Shown here piece by piece: positions 17,369 to 25,714 of a stretch of DNA of 64,000 nucleotides (positions within the stretch are counted from its first letter, which is position 1; each line of letters opens with the position of its first letter). Below the pieces are notes generated by a model. The model saw only the letters and a program-made list of their open reading frames with translations. It was not told where the DNA came from and searched no databases. The DNA is from Mycolicibacterium sp. TUM20985. GTDB taxonomy: Bacteria > Actinomycetota > Actinomycetes > Mycobacteriales > Mycobacteriaceae. The position numbers were made by a program, and so were the translations under genes. Where the stretch lies: assembly GCF_030295745.1 (NCBI RefSeq), contig NZ_AP027291.1, forward strand, positions 3,968,001-4,032,000. Direction: 5' to 3'.

Positions 17369-17522
17369 GCGGAATTGCATCTGGTGCAACAACATTGCGA
17401 CTGCGGAGTCAGCATAACGCCTGCAGAACGTGCCTACGGGCGGGGTTCGACGGCGCTCCGGTTGCGGCCCACGTGCTCGTTTACCCCTAGCGCATCATTG
17501 TTGCGTTTGATACAACAGTCTC

Positions 17523-18635
17523 ATGAGTGGAGATTTGCCTGGTTCAGCGGCTTTGTCGCTGGTGTCCAAAGTCGCGTCGCTGGACCCGGAAGCGGCGACG
17601 GTTCGGGCGATGCTCGCGGGTTGGTCGGATCAGCAGCGTGCACGGGTGTGCCTGCCGCCGACGATTCTGGCGCGGGCAAGCGTGGTGCGCCGGTTCGGCG
17701 ACTTCACCGGTACCCACCCTTGGGAGTGGACCGCGGAAGATGCGGACGCGTTCTTTTCGTCGCTGGTCTCCGGTTCGAAGCCGAAGGCCGTGTCTACGGT
17801 GCGCGGCTATCAGAACGCGTTGCGCTTGTTCTGTGACTTCATCACCGACCGCCGGTATGGCTGGGCAGCCCTATGCGAAGAGCGGTTCGGGCAATTGCCC
17901 GCGCAGATCCTGCACGACTGGAACACCGTCACGCACGTCAACGAGTTCGAGGGCACGGCGGGACGCCGTCCGTTGACCTACGACGAGGTCCAGGAGTTGT
18001 TCGATGCCGCCGACGGGTTGGTCGAGCAGGCACGACACCGCCACCGCAAGGGTTCGTTGTCGGCGTTGCGGGATGCCGCGATGTTGAAAGTCGTGTACGC
18101 CTTCGGGCTGAGGCGCCAGGAAGTCGTCGGACTGGACGTCGTCGACTTCCGATCCAATCCCAAAGTCCCGGCGTACGGAAAATACGGCGGGTTGTTCGTC
18201 CGGCACGGGAAGGGCTCCCACGGCGCTGCGCCGAAACGGCGCACCGTGCTGACCGTGCCGGAGATGGATTGGATCGTCGAGGTGCTCGAGCACTACATAG
18301 ACGAGGTTCGTCCATGCTTCCGTCCGGTTCGCCTTCCAGGCTTGTGGATCACCGAACGGCACGGGCGACTGTCCAAGCGCAGCGCGAACGAGGCGTTCAC
18401 CGCCGCCCGCGACGCGGCCGAACTGCCCAAGGAACTCGACCTGCATTCGCTGCGCCACTCCTATGTCACGCACCTCACCGAGTTCGACTACCCGGAACGC
18501 TTCGTCCAGGATCAGGTGGGACACTCCTATGCCAGCACCACCTCGATCTACAGTCACGTCTCCGACGAGTACCGCAACCGCCTCGTGCGCGCCGCGCTCA
18601 CCAAACGCGGCATCACCACGGAGAACGACCAGTGA
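17523..18635 (+). CDS. Site-specific tyrosine recombinase/integrase
   Basis: A 370-residue tyrosine recombinase: N-terminal core-binding helices (~45-140) and a catalytic domain (~150-360). The family residues are visible: Arg in FGLRRQEV, His-x-x-Arg in LHSLRHSYVTHL, His in VGHSYAS, and nucleophile Tyr in TSIYSHV. It would cut and rejoin the element at an attachment site. TGTTG-N9-CAACA just upstream of the ATG (17499-17517) may be a control site for the next gene's HTH product. Confidence 0.9.
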   Translation: MSGDLPGSAALSLVSKVASLDPEAATVRAMLAGWSDQQRARVCLPPTILARASVVRRFGDFTGTHPWEWTAEDADAFFSSLVSGSKPKAVSTVRGYQNALRLFCDFITDRRYGWAALCEERFGQLPAQILHDWNTVTHVNEFEGTAGRRPLTYDEVQELFDAADGLVEQARHRHRKGSLSALRDAAMLKVVYAFGLRRQEVVGLDVVDFRSNPKVPAYGKYGGLFVRHGKGSHGAAPKRRTVLTVPEMDWIVEVLEHYIDEVRPCFRPVRLPGLWITERHGRLSKRSANEAFTAARDAAELPKELDLHSLRHSYVTHLTEFDYPERFVQDQVGHSYASTTSIYSHVSDEYRNRLVRAALTKRGITTENDQ

Positions 18636-18958
18636 ACCGAAAGATGGGGTACCAGTGGCATCTTCGCGCGTTGATGGCTCAGCACGGGATGTTTCAAACC
18701 ACCGAACTCGTGCCCTTACTGGCCGAACGAGGCGTCGTACTGTCCCGCGAGCAGGTATTCCGGTTGGTGACCCAGCCTCCCCAGCGGTTGTCGATGGACG
18801 TCCTGGCCGCGTTGTGCGACATCTTCGATTGCACGCCGAATGATCTCATCGTGATCGCCGTCGTCAACGCGCCCGTCAAGAAGGCTGTCGGCGATGCGGC
18901 GCCAACACCGCCCAAGGTTCGGCGCACTACCGTGCGCCGGCCCGATCACACCCGGTGA
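18632..18958 (+). CDS. Small helix-turn-helix (XRE-like) protein
   Basis: A 108-residue protein with an N-terminal XRE/Cro-type helix-turn-helix (LVPLLAERGVVLSREQVFRL, then LAALCDIFDCTPNDLI) and a basic tail. GTG at 18632 overlaps the recombinase stop (GTGA), and its own stop overlaps the start of the zinc-ribbon gene. Such small HTH proteins accompany integrase genes and usually control the element's expression. Confidence 0.8.
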   Translation: MNRKMGYQWHLRALMAQHGMFQTTELVPLLAERGVVLSREQVFRLVTQPPQRLSMDVLAALCDIFDCTPNDLIVIAVVNAPVKKAVGDAAPTPPKVRRTTVRRPDHTR

Positions 18959-21292
18959 AGGGCTCACCACACTTCCGACCCAACGCCTGGGCGCGGGTCA
19001 CTGCCCGCGTCGTCGCCGACGTCGCGGGCATGTCACCCGAGGCGGCCGAACGACTACTCACCGCCGCGAAGGTGCATCGCCCCAAGACCCTCAACGCCGT
19101 CGACCGGTATCTCAGCAGCCACCCCGACGGCGTGACGTCCCCCGATGCGGACTGCCCCCGAGGGGTCATGCGACTGACCCACGCGTTGCTCGATGGTGGC
19201 TACACGTCGGTGCGTCCGCCGCAGTGCACGCTGTGCGCCGCACGGAAGCCGCTGACCGCAATAGGTTCGTCTGGGCGGATTTGTGACCGATGCAGAAAAG
19301 TCAACCAGGCCGTCACCTGCGCGCGATGCCACAAGCTGGCGACATATCGAGTCAACCTCCCCGACGGAATCGTGTGTGCGAACTGTTACAGCCGAGACCC
19401 GCGCTCGAAGACGTTGTGCAGCAACTGCGGTCGTCTCGGTCACCGCGCACGCCGTCTACCCGACGGCGGTGTGCTCTGCTCCACCTGCGCCCCCCGCCCA
19501 CAGCACACCTGCGTCGGCTGCGGGCAGATCCGCCCCGCCCAGTCCTTCACCGCCGACGGCCCACTCTGCAACCGTTGCTACGCCAGGATCAACATGTCGT
19601 GGCAGTGCGGACTCTGCGGGGCGCCCCGCCGACGCCAATCCGGCAGCGGCCTGGGTCCGCACCTCTGTCGAGTCTGCCGACAGCGCATTCGCAACGGAGT
19701 TCACCCCGAAGCCGGGTCGTCGTGGGAGTGCGGACTGTGCGGGGCTCCCCGACTGCGCCGGTCCGGCACCGGCCTGGGACCCCACCTGTGTGGAGTTTGT
19801 CGACGTGGCAGCAGCACCAGCCCACCGGCGGATCCCGGGCAGTCTGAGTGCGCGTTCTGCCACCGCACCCGTCCAGTGGGCAATCACTGGCCGGCGGGCC
19901 GTGTCTGCCAGCCCTGCGCGGCACGGGCGAAGTCCTATCCGGCGATCTGTGCCGCCTGCCACGACGCGAAGGTCCTGATCGGCCTGGACGACCACGCGAA
20001 TCGGATCTGCGGGCCATGCGGAGGCGCGGCCATCGACTACCTCTGCAGGGCCTGCGGCCAACCCGGCGTTCACACAAAGGGTCGGTGCAGCCGCTGCGTC
20101 ACCGCCGATCTCCTCGATGACGCCCTTCGGGGTCCTGACGGTCAGGTGCCTACCCAACTCATGCCGTTACGCGACGCTCTGGACGCCGCAGCCGATCCAC
20201 GAAGCGTCGCCGTCTGGCTCGCGGACAGCGCCGCCGCAGACCTGCTCCGTACCCTGGCACGTGCCGGTGACCCCGTCACCCACGAAGCACTCGATGCGTT
20301 ACCTCCCGGACGAAGTACTAACTATGTCCGCGAAATCCTTGTTCGCACATCGATCTTGGCGCCCCGCAACGAGCACCTCGAAGCAATCGAACCATGGCTC
20401 GACAGGCACCTCACCGACCAACCGCCTGAACACGCCAGGGTCGTCCGCAACTACGCGGTCTGGTACCTGCTGCACCGTGCCCGCCGTCAGCGGCGTCCGT
20501 TCGGCAAGGCCGGTGCCGCCCGTATTCGCCGCCGCGTTAGTTGCGCTCGAATTCCTGGCCTGGCTCGACAGTCGGGGCCGCCCCTTCTCTGCTCTCGATC
20601 AGGGCGACGTGGACACCTGGCTGGCCAACGGCAATTGGCGACATCGAGAAATCCGCCCGTTTCTGCGCTGGACAACACAGCGCCGCATCACCACGGGGGT
20701 ATCCGCACCGGCCGAAATACCAGGCACACCATCGGTATTCATCGACGAGGCAACTCATCTCGAGCAACTGCACCGTTGCCTGCATGACGACGGCATCGAC
20801 GTCGACTTACGCGCCGCCGGCGCACTCATACTGCTGTATGGCATTCCGACGATGAAGGTGCTCGAGCTACGGCAAAATCAACTCCATGCCAAGAGCGGCG
20901 ATACGTTTCTGGTTCTGAAGGATCATGAGCTGTTGCTGCCCCGACGACTTGGTGACCTCGTGGCGCAACTGCCGCGGTCGACACGCCGCTCGACGTTCCC
21001 AGAGACGAGCGCACCCGACAGGTTGCTCTTTCCGGGCCGGACACCTGATCGACCTGTCGATGCCGCGGGGTTCGGCAAGCGGCTCAAACGCATTGGTCTC
21101 ACCATCCGTGGTGGGAGAAATACTGCGCTCATCGGGCTGGCCGCAGAGCTACCTGCCGCGGTCCTCGCTGACCTGCTCGCCATCGACATCATCACCGCGA
21201 CGAGGTGGGCCGCATACGCCAAGAAGGATTGGATCGACTACGTCGCCACGCGAGTCGCCGACGCCACGCAGCCACCTGCAGCGACGCCCTGA
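18955..21292 (+). pseudogene. Zinc-ribbon/recombinase-like protein, interrupted by a frameshift
   Basis: The frame from 18955 encodes about 18 CxxC pairs between residues ~90 and 400 (CTLC, CDRC, CARC, CSNC, CVGC, CGLC and others), each pair set making zinc ribbons, followed by helices. Around 20505-20540 the conserved reading shifts by one base: the first frame ends in unlike sequence at 20787, while the neighbouring frame continues VALEFLAWLDSRG to the stop at 21292 with a degenerate recombinase-like C-terminus (GFGKRLKRIGL, LADLLAIDI). The intact parent would be ~770 residues. A sequencing error is an alternative to a real mutation. Confidence 0.7.
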
Positions 21293-21434
21293 GCGCGTCC
21301 TTGCGCATTGGGCGCCGAGGAAGATCATCGCGGGTTCGACAGGACCTTCAGCAGCTTGAAACCGTGCGTAAATGTTTGTGACACTCCCGTAGCGGCCAAT
21401 GCGTCATGGCGGTCCTAGCTGGCAGAGTGAGCCT

Positions 21435-22445
21435 GTGACGGTTGCCAAGCAGACCCGCCAGCGACGGGTGGGGTCGATGGAGATATTGGTCGCCGGCCTG
21501 CTGGTGCTGGCAGTTCTTGGTGGCACCGTGCGCGGCTTCGTCGTCGGCAACCCGGACGTGGCGACCGCTGCCACCGTGTTCTGCGGGGTATTCGTCCAAG
21601 CGCTGCCGTTCCTGGCTCTCGGTGTGGTGATCAGCGGGTTGATCGCCGCGTACGTGTCTCCCGACCGTCTGGCGCGCTGGCTGCCCCGCCGAACCGGTGT
21701 GGCGATCCTCACCGCCGGGGTCGGGGGTGCGGCGTTGCCGGGGTGCGAGTGCGGGGCAGTTCCGGTGGCCCGCAGGCTGTTTGGAGATGCTGACGGCTCC
21801 GCGGGCAGCCGACAGGGTGCGGCCGCGCTGACCTTCATGCTCGCCGCGCCTGCCATCAATCCGGTGGTTCTGGTGTCGACAGCGGTGGCCTTTCCCGGTG
21901 AGCCGGCCATGATCGGGGCGCGGTTCACGGCGTCCCTGCTCACCGCGGTCATCATGGGTGCGGTGTGGTCACGGTGGGGTCGCGCCGAATGGATCACCCG
22001 CAAGTTACCCCGAGCGCACCACGACGACGGGTCGAAGTGGACCGTGTTCACCGAAGCGGCGCGCCACGACTTCCTGCAGGCGGCGTCGTACCTCGTGCTC
22101 GGCGCCGCCACCGCGGCCGCACTGCACGTGCTGGTGCCGCCGGCGGTCTACGAGCACCTCGCCGGCCAAATGCTGCTCGGCATCCTCACCATGGCACTCC
22201 TCGCGTTCGTCTTGGCGCTGTGCTCGGAGGCCGACGCCTTCGTGGCGGCGAGCCTGACCATGCTGCCGTTGCTGCCGCGACTGGTGTTTCTGGTCGTGGG
22301 ACCGGCCGTGGACGTCAAACTCTTCGCCATGCAGGCAGGCATGTTCGGCAGGGCATTCGCCACGCGATTCGCCCCGACCACTTTCGTCGTCGCCACCGTG
22401 GTCGCCACCGTGGTCGGCCTCGCGTTCCTGGGAGGTGCGCGGTGA
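21435..22445 (+). CDS. Predicted permease (SO_0444/YraQ/ArsP-like family)
   Basis: A 336-residue membrane protein with about eight hydrophobic segments and the family motif LPGCECGAVPVARR between the second and third. GTG at 21435. It overlaps the next gene by GTGA. Members of this family move metals or metal complexes, and in actinobacteria they are paired with a TIGR03943 protein in zinc-responsive clusters, consistent with the position here beside zinc-free ribosomal proteins. The transported ion is not shown. Only 142 bp separate it from the recombinase element. Confidence 0.8.
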   Translation: MTVAKQTRQRRVGSMEILVAGLLVLAVLGGTVRGFVVGNPDVATAATVFCGVFVQALPFLALGVVISGLIAAYVSPDRLARWLPRRTGVAILTAGVGGAALPGCECGAVPVARRLFGDADGSAGSRQGAAALTFMLAAPAINPVVLVSTAVAFPGEPAMIGARFTASLLTAVIMGAVWSRWGRAEWITRKLPRAHHDDGSKWTVFTEAARHDFLQAASYLVLGAATAAALHVLVPPAVYEHLAGQMLLGILTMALLAFVLALCSEADAFVAASLTMLPLLPRLVFLVVGPAVDVKLFAMQAGMFGRAFATRFAPTTFVVATVVATVVGLAFLGGAR

Positions 22446-23173
22446 GCCGGGAAACCGAGAACGTACTACTGCTGCTGATCGGCTTGTGCACGGCCATGAT
22501 CGTGTGGACGGGCACGTACACCCGCTATGTGAAGCCGTCGTTGATGCCCTGGCTGGTCGTGACCGCCGTCCTACTCGTCACCCTGGCGCTGTGCGCGATC
22601 GTTCGAGACGTCCGGGCCCAAGGACGCCGCGACGACGATGCCGATCACCACGATGACGTCGGGCACGCGCACCGGGTCGCGGTGGTGTGGTTGCTTGTGC
22701 TGCCCATCGCGCTGCTGGCCTTCGTGATCCCGCCAGCACTGAGCGGGCGGGCCGCCGCGCCGACGGTCACCGAAGTTTCGCGCGAGGTCCTGTATCGCCC
22801 CTTTCCTGAACTGCCGGCCGGACGGGCACCCGAACTCCCTCTGGCCGAGGTGGTTTCGCGCGCAGACCTGGACTCTGCCAATACTCTGGACGGCCGGTTG
22901 ATCACCGTGACCGGCTTCACCCTCAAGGAAGGCGACGGCATCGATCTGGGCAAGGTGGTGATCATCTGCTGCGCGGCCGACGCGCGGCTCGCGCGTCTGC
23001 ACATGCGGGGGCCAGCCGCCGCCGAAGCCGACCGCTATCCCGAAGAGACCTGGTTTCGGGTCGAGGGCGTGGTGGTTCCCGAACCGCAGGCGCCATCGGG
23101 ATTGGCCATCCCGACGCTGACGGTGACGACCCTGATGCCCGTCGAGGCGCCCAAGCACCCCTACGGCTACTAA
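22442..23173 (+). CDS. TIGR03943-family putative permease partner subunit
   Basis: A 243-residue protein with two N-terminal membrane helices (~7-50), a histidine/aspartate-rich loop (HHDDVGHAHR, a likely metal-binding site), a third helix (~83-100) and an extracytoplasmic C-terminal domain with LITVTGFTLKEGDGI and a cysteine pair (ICCAADARLARL). It is translationally coupled to the permease gene and ends 10 bp before the convergent rpsR2. The two proteins are expected to act together in zinc supply under shortage. Confidence 0.8.
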   Translation: MSRETENVLLLLIGLCTAMIVWTGTYTRYVKPSLMPWLVVTAVLLVTLALCAIVRDVRAQGRRDDDADHHDDVGHAHRVAVVWLLVLPIALLAFVIPPALSGRAAAPTVTEVSREVLYRPFPELPAGRAPELPLAEVVSRADLDSANTLDGRLITVTGFTLKEGDGIDLGKVVIICCAADARLARLHMRGPAAAEADRYPEETWFRVEGVVVPEPQAPSGLAIPTLTVTTLMPVEAPKHPYGY

Positions 23174-23183
23174 CGTCGATCGT

Positions 23184-23438
23184 TCAGGGGCCGCCAAATG
23201 GCAGAAGCGCCATCTCGCGGGCGTTCTTGACCGCCATCTTCACCGTGCGCTGCTGCTGAACGGTCAGCCCGGTGACGCGCCGGGATCTGATCTTGCCGCG
23301 CTCGGAGATGAACGTCCGCAGCAGCGCGGTGTCCTTGTAGTCGACGGTCTCGATGCCGAGCTTCTTGAACGGGTTGGCCTTCTTCTTCAGCGGATCGGCG
23401 GCGGGAGTTCGTCTGGTCGGCTTGCTTCGTCCTGGCAT
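23184..23438 (-). CDS. rpsR2: Ribosomal protein bS18, zinc-free paralogue
   Basis: An 84-residue S18 (NPFKKLGIETVDYKDTALL, SRRVTGLTVQQQRTVKMAVK) with no cysteine, the C-minus form that replaces the zinc-binding paralogue when zinc is short. It is the last of four minus-strand ribosomal protein genes spaced 0-5 bp apart, so it is read from the Zur-controlled promoter near 24180. It supports zinc sparing in the ribosome. Confidence 0.93.
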   Translation of the reverse strand: MPGRSKPTRRTPAADPLKKKANPFKKLGIETVDYKDTALLRTFISERGKIRSRRVTGLTVQQQRTVKMAVKNAREMALLPFGGP

Positions 23439-23443
23439 CGCGG

Positions 23444-23749
23444 TTACCAGCTCGCCTTGCGAATGCCGGGTAATTCGCCGTTGTGGGCCATGTCGCGGAC
23501 CCGGATGCGGGATAGCCCGAACTTGCGCAGGTGGCCGCGGGGGCGTCCGTCGACGGCGTCGCGATTGCGCAGCCGTACCGGGCTGGCGTCCCGTGGCAGC
23601 CGTTGCAACGCCGTCTGTGCCGCATTGCGTTCGTCGGCCGTGCTGGACGGGCGCCGGATGACCTCCTTGAGGTCAGTCCGGCGTTCGGCGTAGCGGGCCA
23701 CGATGATGCGGCGTTGGTCGTTCTTCACGATCTTGGATTTCTTGGCCAT
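23444..23749 (-). CDS. rpsN2: Ribosomal protein uS14, zinc-free paralogue
   Basis: A 101-residue S14 of the long, cysteine-free type (LQRLPRDASPVRLRNRD, RPRGHLRKFGLSRIRVRD). The length matches zinc-independent S14 (zinc forms are ~61 residues). Part of the L28-L33-S14-S18 operon, 1 bp from rpmG and 5 bp before rpsR2. Confidence 0.93.
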   Translation of the reverse strand: MAKKSKIVKNDQRRIIVARYAERRTDLKEVIRRPSSTADERNAAQTALQRLPRDASPVRLRNRDAVDGRPRGHLRKFGLSRIRVRDMAHNGELPGIRKASW

Positions 23750-23750
23750 C

Positions 23751-23915
23751 TCAGCGCTCCTCGCGGAAGTCGACGTGCCGGCGGACGATCGGGTCGTACT
23801 TCTTGAGCACGATCCGGTCGGGATCGTTGCGCCGGTTCTTGCGGGTGACGTAGGTGTAGCCGGTGCCGGCGGTGGACTTCAGTTTCACCACGGGTCGAAT
23901 GTCGGTGCTGGCCAT
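23751..23915 (-). CDS. rpmG2: Ribosomal protein bL33, zinc-free paralogue
   Basis: A 54-residue L33 (VVKLKSTAGTGYTYVTRKNR) without any cysteine, hence the zinc-independent form. Its ATG at 23915 overlaps the rpmB2 stop (ATGA); a longer in-frame extension would run through rpmB2 and is rejected. Confidence 0.92.
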   Translation of the reverse strand: MASTDIRPVVKLKSTAGTGYTYVTRKNRRNDPDRIVLKKYDPIVRRHVDFREER

Positions 23916-24151
23916 CAGATCTTCTGCCCCACCGCACGCAGCCGGGCGACCACGGCCTCGATGCCGTCGCGGTCGATCACCTTGATGCCCTTGGTGCTGA
24001 CCCGCAGCGTGACCCGTCTGCCCTGAGACGGCAGAAAATAGGTCTTGCGTTGGATGTTGGGGTTCCATCGACGGCGGCTGCGTCGGTGCGAATGCGACAC
24101 CGAGTTACCGAAACCGGGCGAACGCCCGGTCACTTGACAGTGCGCGGACAC
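23915..24151 (-). CDS. rpmB2: Ribosomal protein bL28, zinc-free paralogue
   Basis: A 78-residue L28 (SHSHRRSRRRWNPNIQRKTY, then GIKVIDRDGIEAVV). It has a single cysteine (C5) and no CxxC pairs, the zinc-free form. GTG at 24151. First gene of the operon; the Zur-box-like palindrome at 24177-24192 is 26 bp upstream. Confidence 0.92.
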   Translation of the reverse strand: MSAHCQVTGRSPGFGNSVSHSHRRSRRRWNPNIQRKTYFLPSQGRRVTLRVSTKGIKVIDRDGIEAVVARLRAVGQKI

Positions 24152-24176
24152 GTGGCCTCCTCTGCGTTGTTAGTAA

Positions 24177-24192
24177 TGACAATCGTTTTCGA
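24177..24192. promoter_or_regulatory. Zur-box-like operator for the rpmB2-rpsR2 operon
   Basis: TGACAATCGTTTTCGA, an imperfect palindrome of the type bound by actinobacterial Zur. It lies 26 bp upstream of rpmB2 and 40 bp from a second copy facing the other way. With zinc-loaded Zur bound, the zinc-free ribosomal genes would be off. Confidence 0.75.
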
Positions 24193-24231
24193 CAGGCGCC
24201 TCGAGGAACGGTAACGTAACCGACGGCTAGA

Positions 24232-24247
24232 TGAAAATCGTTCTCAA
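24232..24247. promoter_or_regulatory. Zur-box-like operator for the mrf-rpmE2-cobW operon
   Basis: TGAAAATCGTTCTCAA, matching the first box at 12 of 16 positions and ending 13 bp before the mrf start codon. It would put the divergent operon under the same zinc-dependent repression. Confidence 0.75.
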
Positions 24248-24260
24248 TAGAAGGCGGGCA

Positions 24261-25463
24261 ATGCGTACACCAGTAGTCCTCGTCGCCGGTCAGGGTGACA
24301 GCGACCGCGTGTCGGGCGCCCTGATGGACACCCCCGGCACGCTGGTCGTCGGTCACGAATACGACGGACAGGTCGTGCGGCGCTGGGTCAGCATCATGCG
24401 CAATGGCGAATTGCACACCAGCGAGTTGCCGCTGGAACTGTCCAATGGCTGTGTCTGCTGCACGACCCGCAACGACCTGTTGATACTGCTGCGCAGGTTG
24501 CACCGTCGCGACGACGTAGCCCGCATCGTCGTCCTGCTGGCACCGTGGCTGGAACCCGAACCCATCTGTGTCGCCATCACCGAGGTTCATGTCCACGTCG
24601 GGCCCGGCTACGTCGACGGTCCAGCCGCGCGGGACGTCCGCATCGACGCGGTGGTCACCTCGATCGACGCCGACAACTGGCTTCCCCGGGCGGTCGGCAG
24701 CGACGAGATCGACGACGGCCGGACCGTCGCCCAAGTCGTCGTGGGCCAGGCAGAGTTCGCCGATCTGTTGGTGTTGAACCATCCCGAATCCACCACACTG
24801 GCGGTCCTGCGGCGGCTGGCACCATTGGCCCGGGTCACCGTCGGAACCGACCGGGTGGAGCAGGCGCTGGGCCACCTCGATGCGAACACCCGCCGCGGAC
24901 GGCAACGCGATCCACACGAACCCCTGCTCAGCGGGCAACCACCGCTGGATCCCGCCGGGGAGGTCACCCTGGTGGAGTTCACCGCGCGGCGGCCATTCCA
25001 CCCGCAACGCCTGCACGCCGCCATCGACGCACTGCTCGACGGTGTCGTTCGCACCCGGGGCCGGGCGTTCGTGGCCAACCGGCTCGACGACGTCATGGCG
25101 ATCGAGTCAGCTGGCGGCGGCGTCCTCGTCGAACATGCCGGAACCTGGCTGGCGGCAATGGGTCCCAACGAGTTGGCCTACGCCGACCCCGAGCGACGGG
25201 CATTGGCCGCGATGGGTTGGGATGACCGGTTCGGTGACCGGCACATCTCTCTGGCGGTGCTGGTCTGCGGCGCGCAACCGGCCGACATCGACAGCGCCCT
25301 GCGCGGCGCTCTGCTGACCGATGACGAACTGTGCCGGCCGGACGACTGGGCGTCTTACCCCGATCCGTTCGGCGAGTGGCATGCCGACCCCTGCGACGAC
25401 CTGCCCGACGAACTCGACGACGTCACCGCGCGACCCAACCGCCACGGAGAAGAGGACCGATGA
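24261..25463 (+). CDS. mrf: CobW-like protein with degenerate P-loop, probable Mrf (ribosome-hibernation recruitment factor)
   Basis: A 400-residue CobW/COG0523-like protein. The CxCC motif (NGCVCCTTR) and CobW C-terminal domain (~240-370) are present, but the nucleotide loop that should read GxxGxGKT is VAGQGDSDRVSG, lacking the GKT. Thus it cannot act as a normal GTPase. Position and layout match M. smegmatis, where the protein between the C-minus ribosomal genes and L31 is Mrf, which recruits the hibernation factor MPY to zinc-starved ribosomes. The gene name is by synteny and domain, not by alignment. Confidence 0.75.
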   Translation: MRTPVVLVAGQGDSDRVSGALMDTPGTLVVGHEYDGQVVRRWVSIMRNGELHTSELPLELSNGCVCCTTRNDLLILLRRLHRRDDVARIVVLLAPWLEPEPICVAITEVHVHVGPGYVDGPAARDVRIDAVVTSIDADNWLPRAVGSDEIDDGRTVAQVVVGQAEFADLLVLNHPESTTLAVLRRLAPLARVTVGTDRVEQALGHLDANTRRGRQRDPHEPLLSGQPPLDPAGEVTLVEFTARRPFHPQRLHAAIDALLDGVVRTRGRAFVANRLDDVMAIESAGGGVLVEHAGTWLAAMGPNELAYADPERRALAAMGWDDRFGDRHISLAVLVCGAQPADIDSALRGALLTDDELCRPDDWASYPDPFGEWHADPCDDLPDELDDVTARPNRHGEEDR

Positions 25464-25714
25464 AACCAGGTATCCATCCCCCCTACCACCCCGTCGTATT
25501 CCAAGACGCCAACACGGGCAAGGCCTTCCTGACCCGATCGACGATCACCAGTTCGCGCACCATCGAGTGGGAAACTGCGGACGGCGTCGCGACGTACCCG
25601 CTGATCGTGGTGGACGTGACGTCGGATTCGCACCCCTTTTGGACCGGAACCAACCGAGTGCTCGACTCGGCGGGACAGGTGGAGAAGTTCCGCCGGCGCT
25701 ACGGGCAACGGTGA
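25460..25714 (+). CDS. rpmE2: Ribosomal protein bL31 type B (zinc-free)
   Basis: An 84-residue L31 type B (GIHPPYHPVVFQDANTGKAF, HPFWTG, FRRRYG) without cysteines. ATG at 25460 overlaps the mrf stop; its stop overlaps the following GTG start. It replaces zinc-binding L31 in low zinc. Confidence 0.93.
   Translation: MKPGIHPPYHPVVFQDANTGKAFLTRSTITSSRTIEWETADGVATYPLIVVDVTSDSHPFWTGTNRVLDSAGQVEKFRRRYGQR

Larger units (their letters stand above)
17369..21300 (+). mobile_element. Tyrosine-recombinase/HTH/zinc-ribbon element (ends approximate)
   Basis: A ~3.9-kb block with three overlapping plus-strand genes: a tyrosine recombinase, a small HTH protein and a zinc-ribbon recombinase-like protein. 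They lie where an acyl-CoA dehydrogenase gene is broken off (17368). Stops and starts overlap by GTGA and ATGA-type junctions, showing one transcriptional unit. Terminal inverted repeats were not identified, so both ends are set from gene content only. Confidence 0.6.

Noticed and set aside
17499..17517. TGTTG-N9-CAACA before the recombinase gene as the element's attachment site
   Set aside because: Only a short dyad in a promoter position and no matching copy was found after 21292; a regulatory site is as likely.
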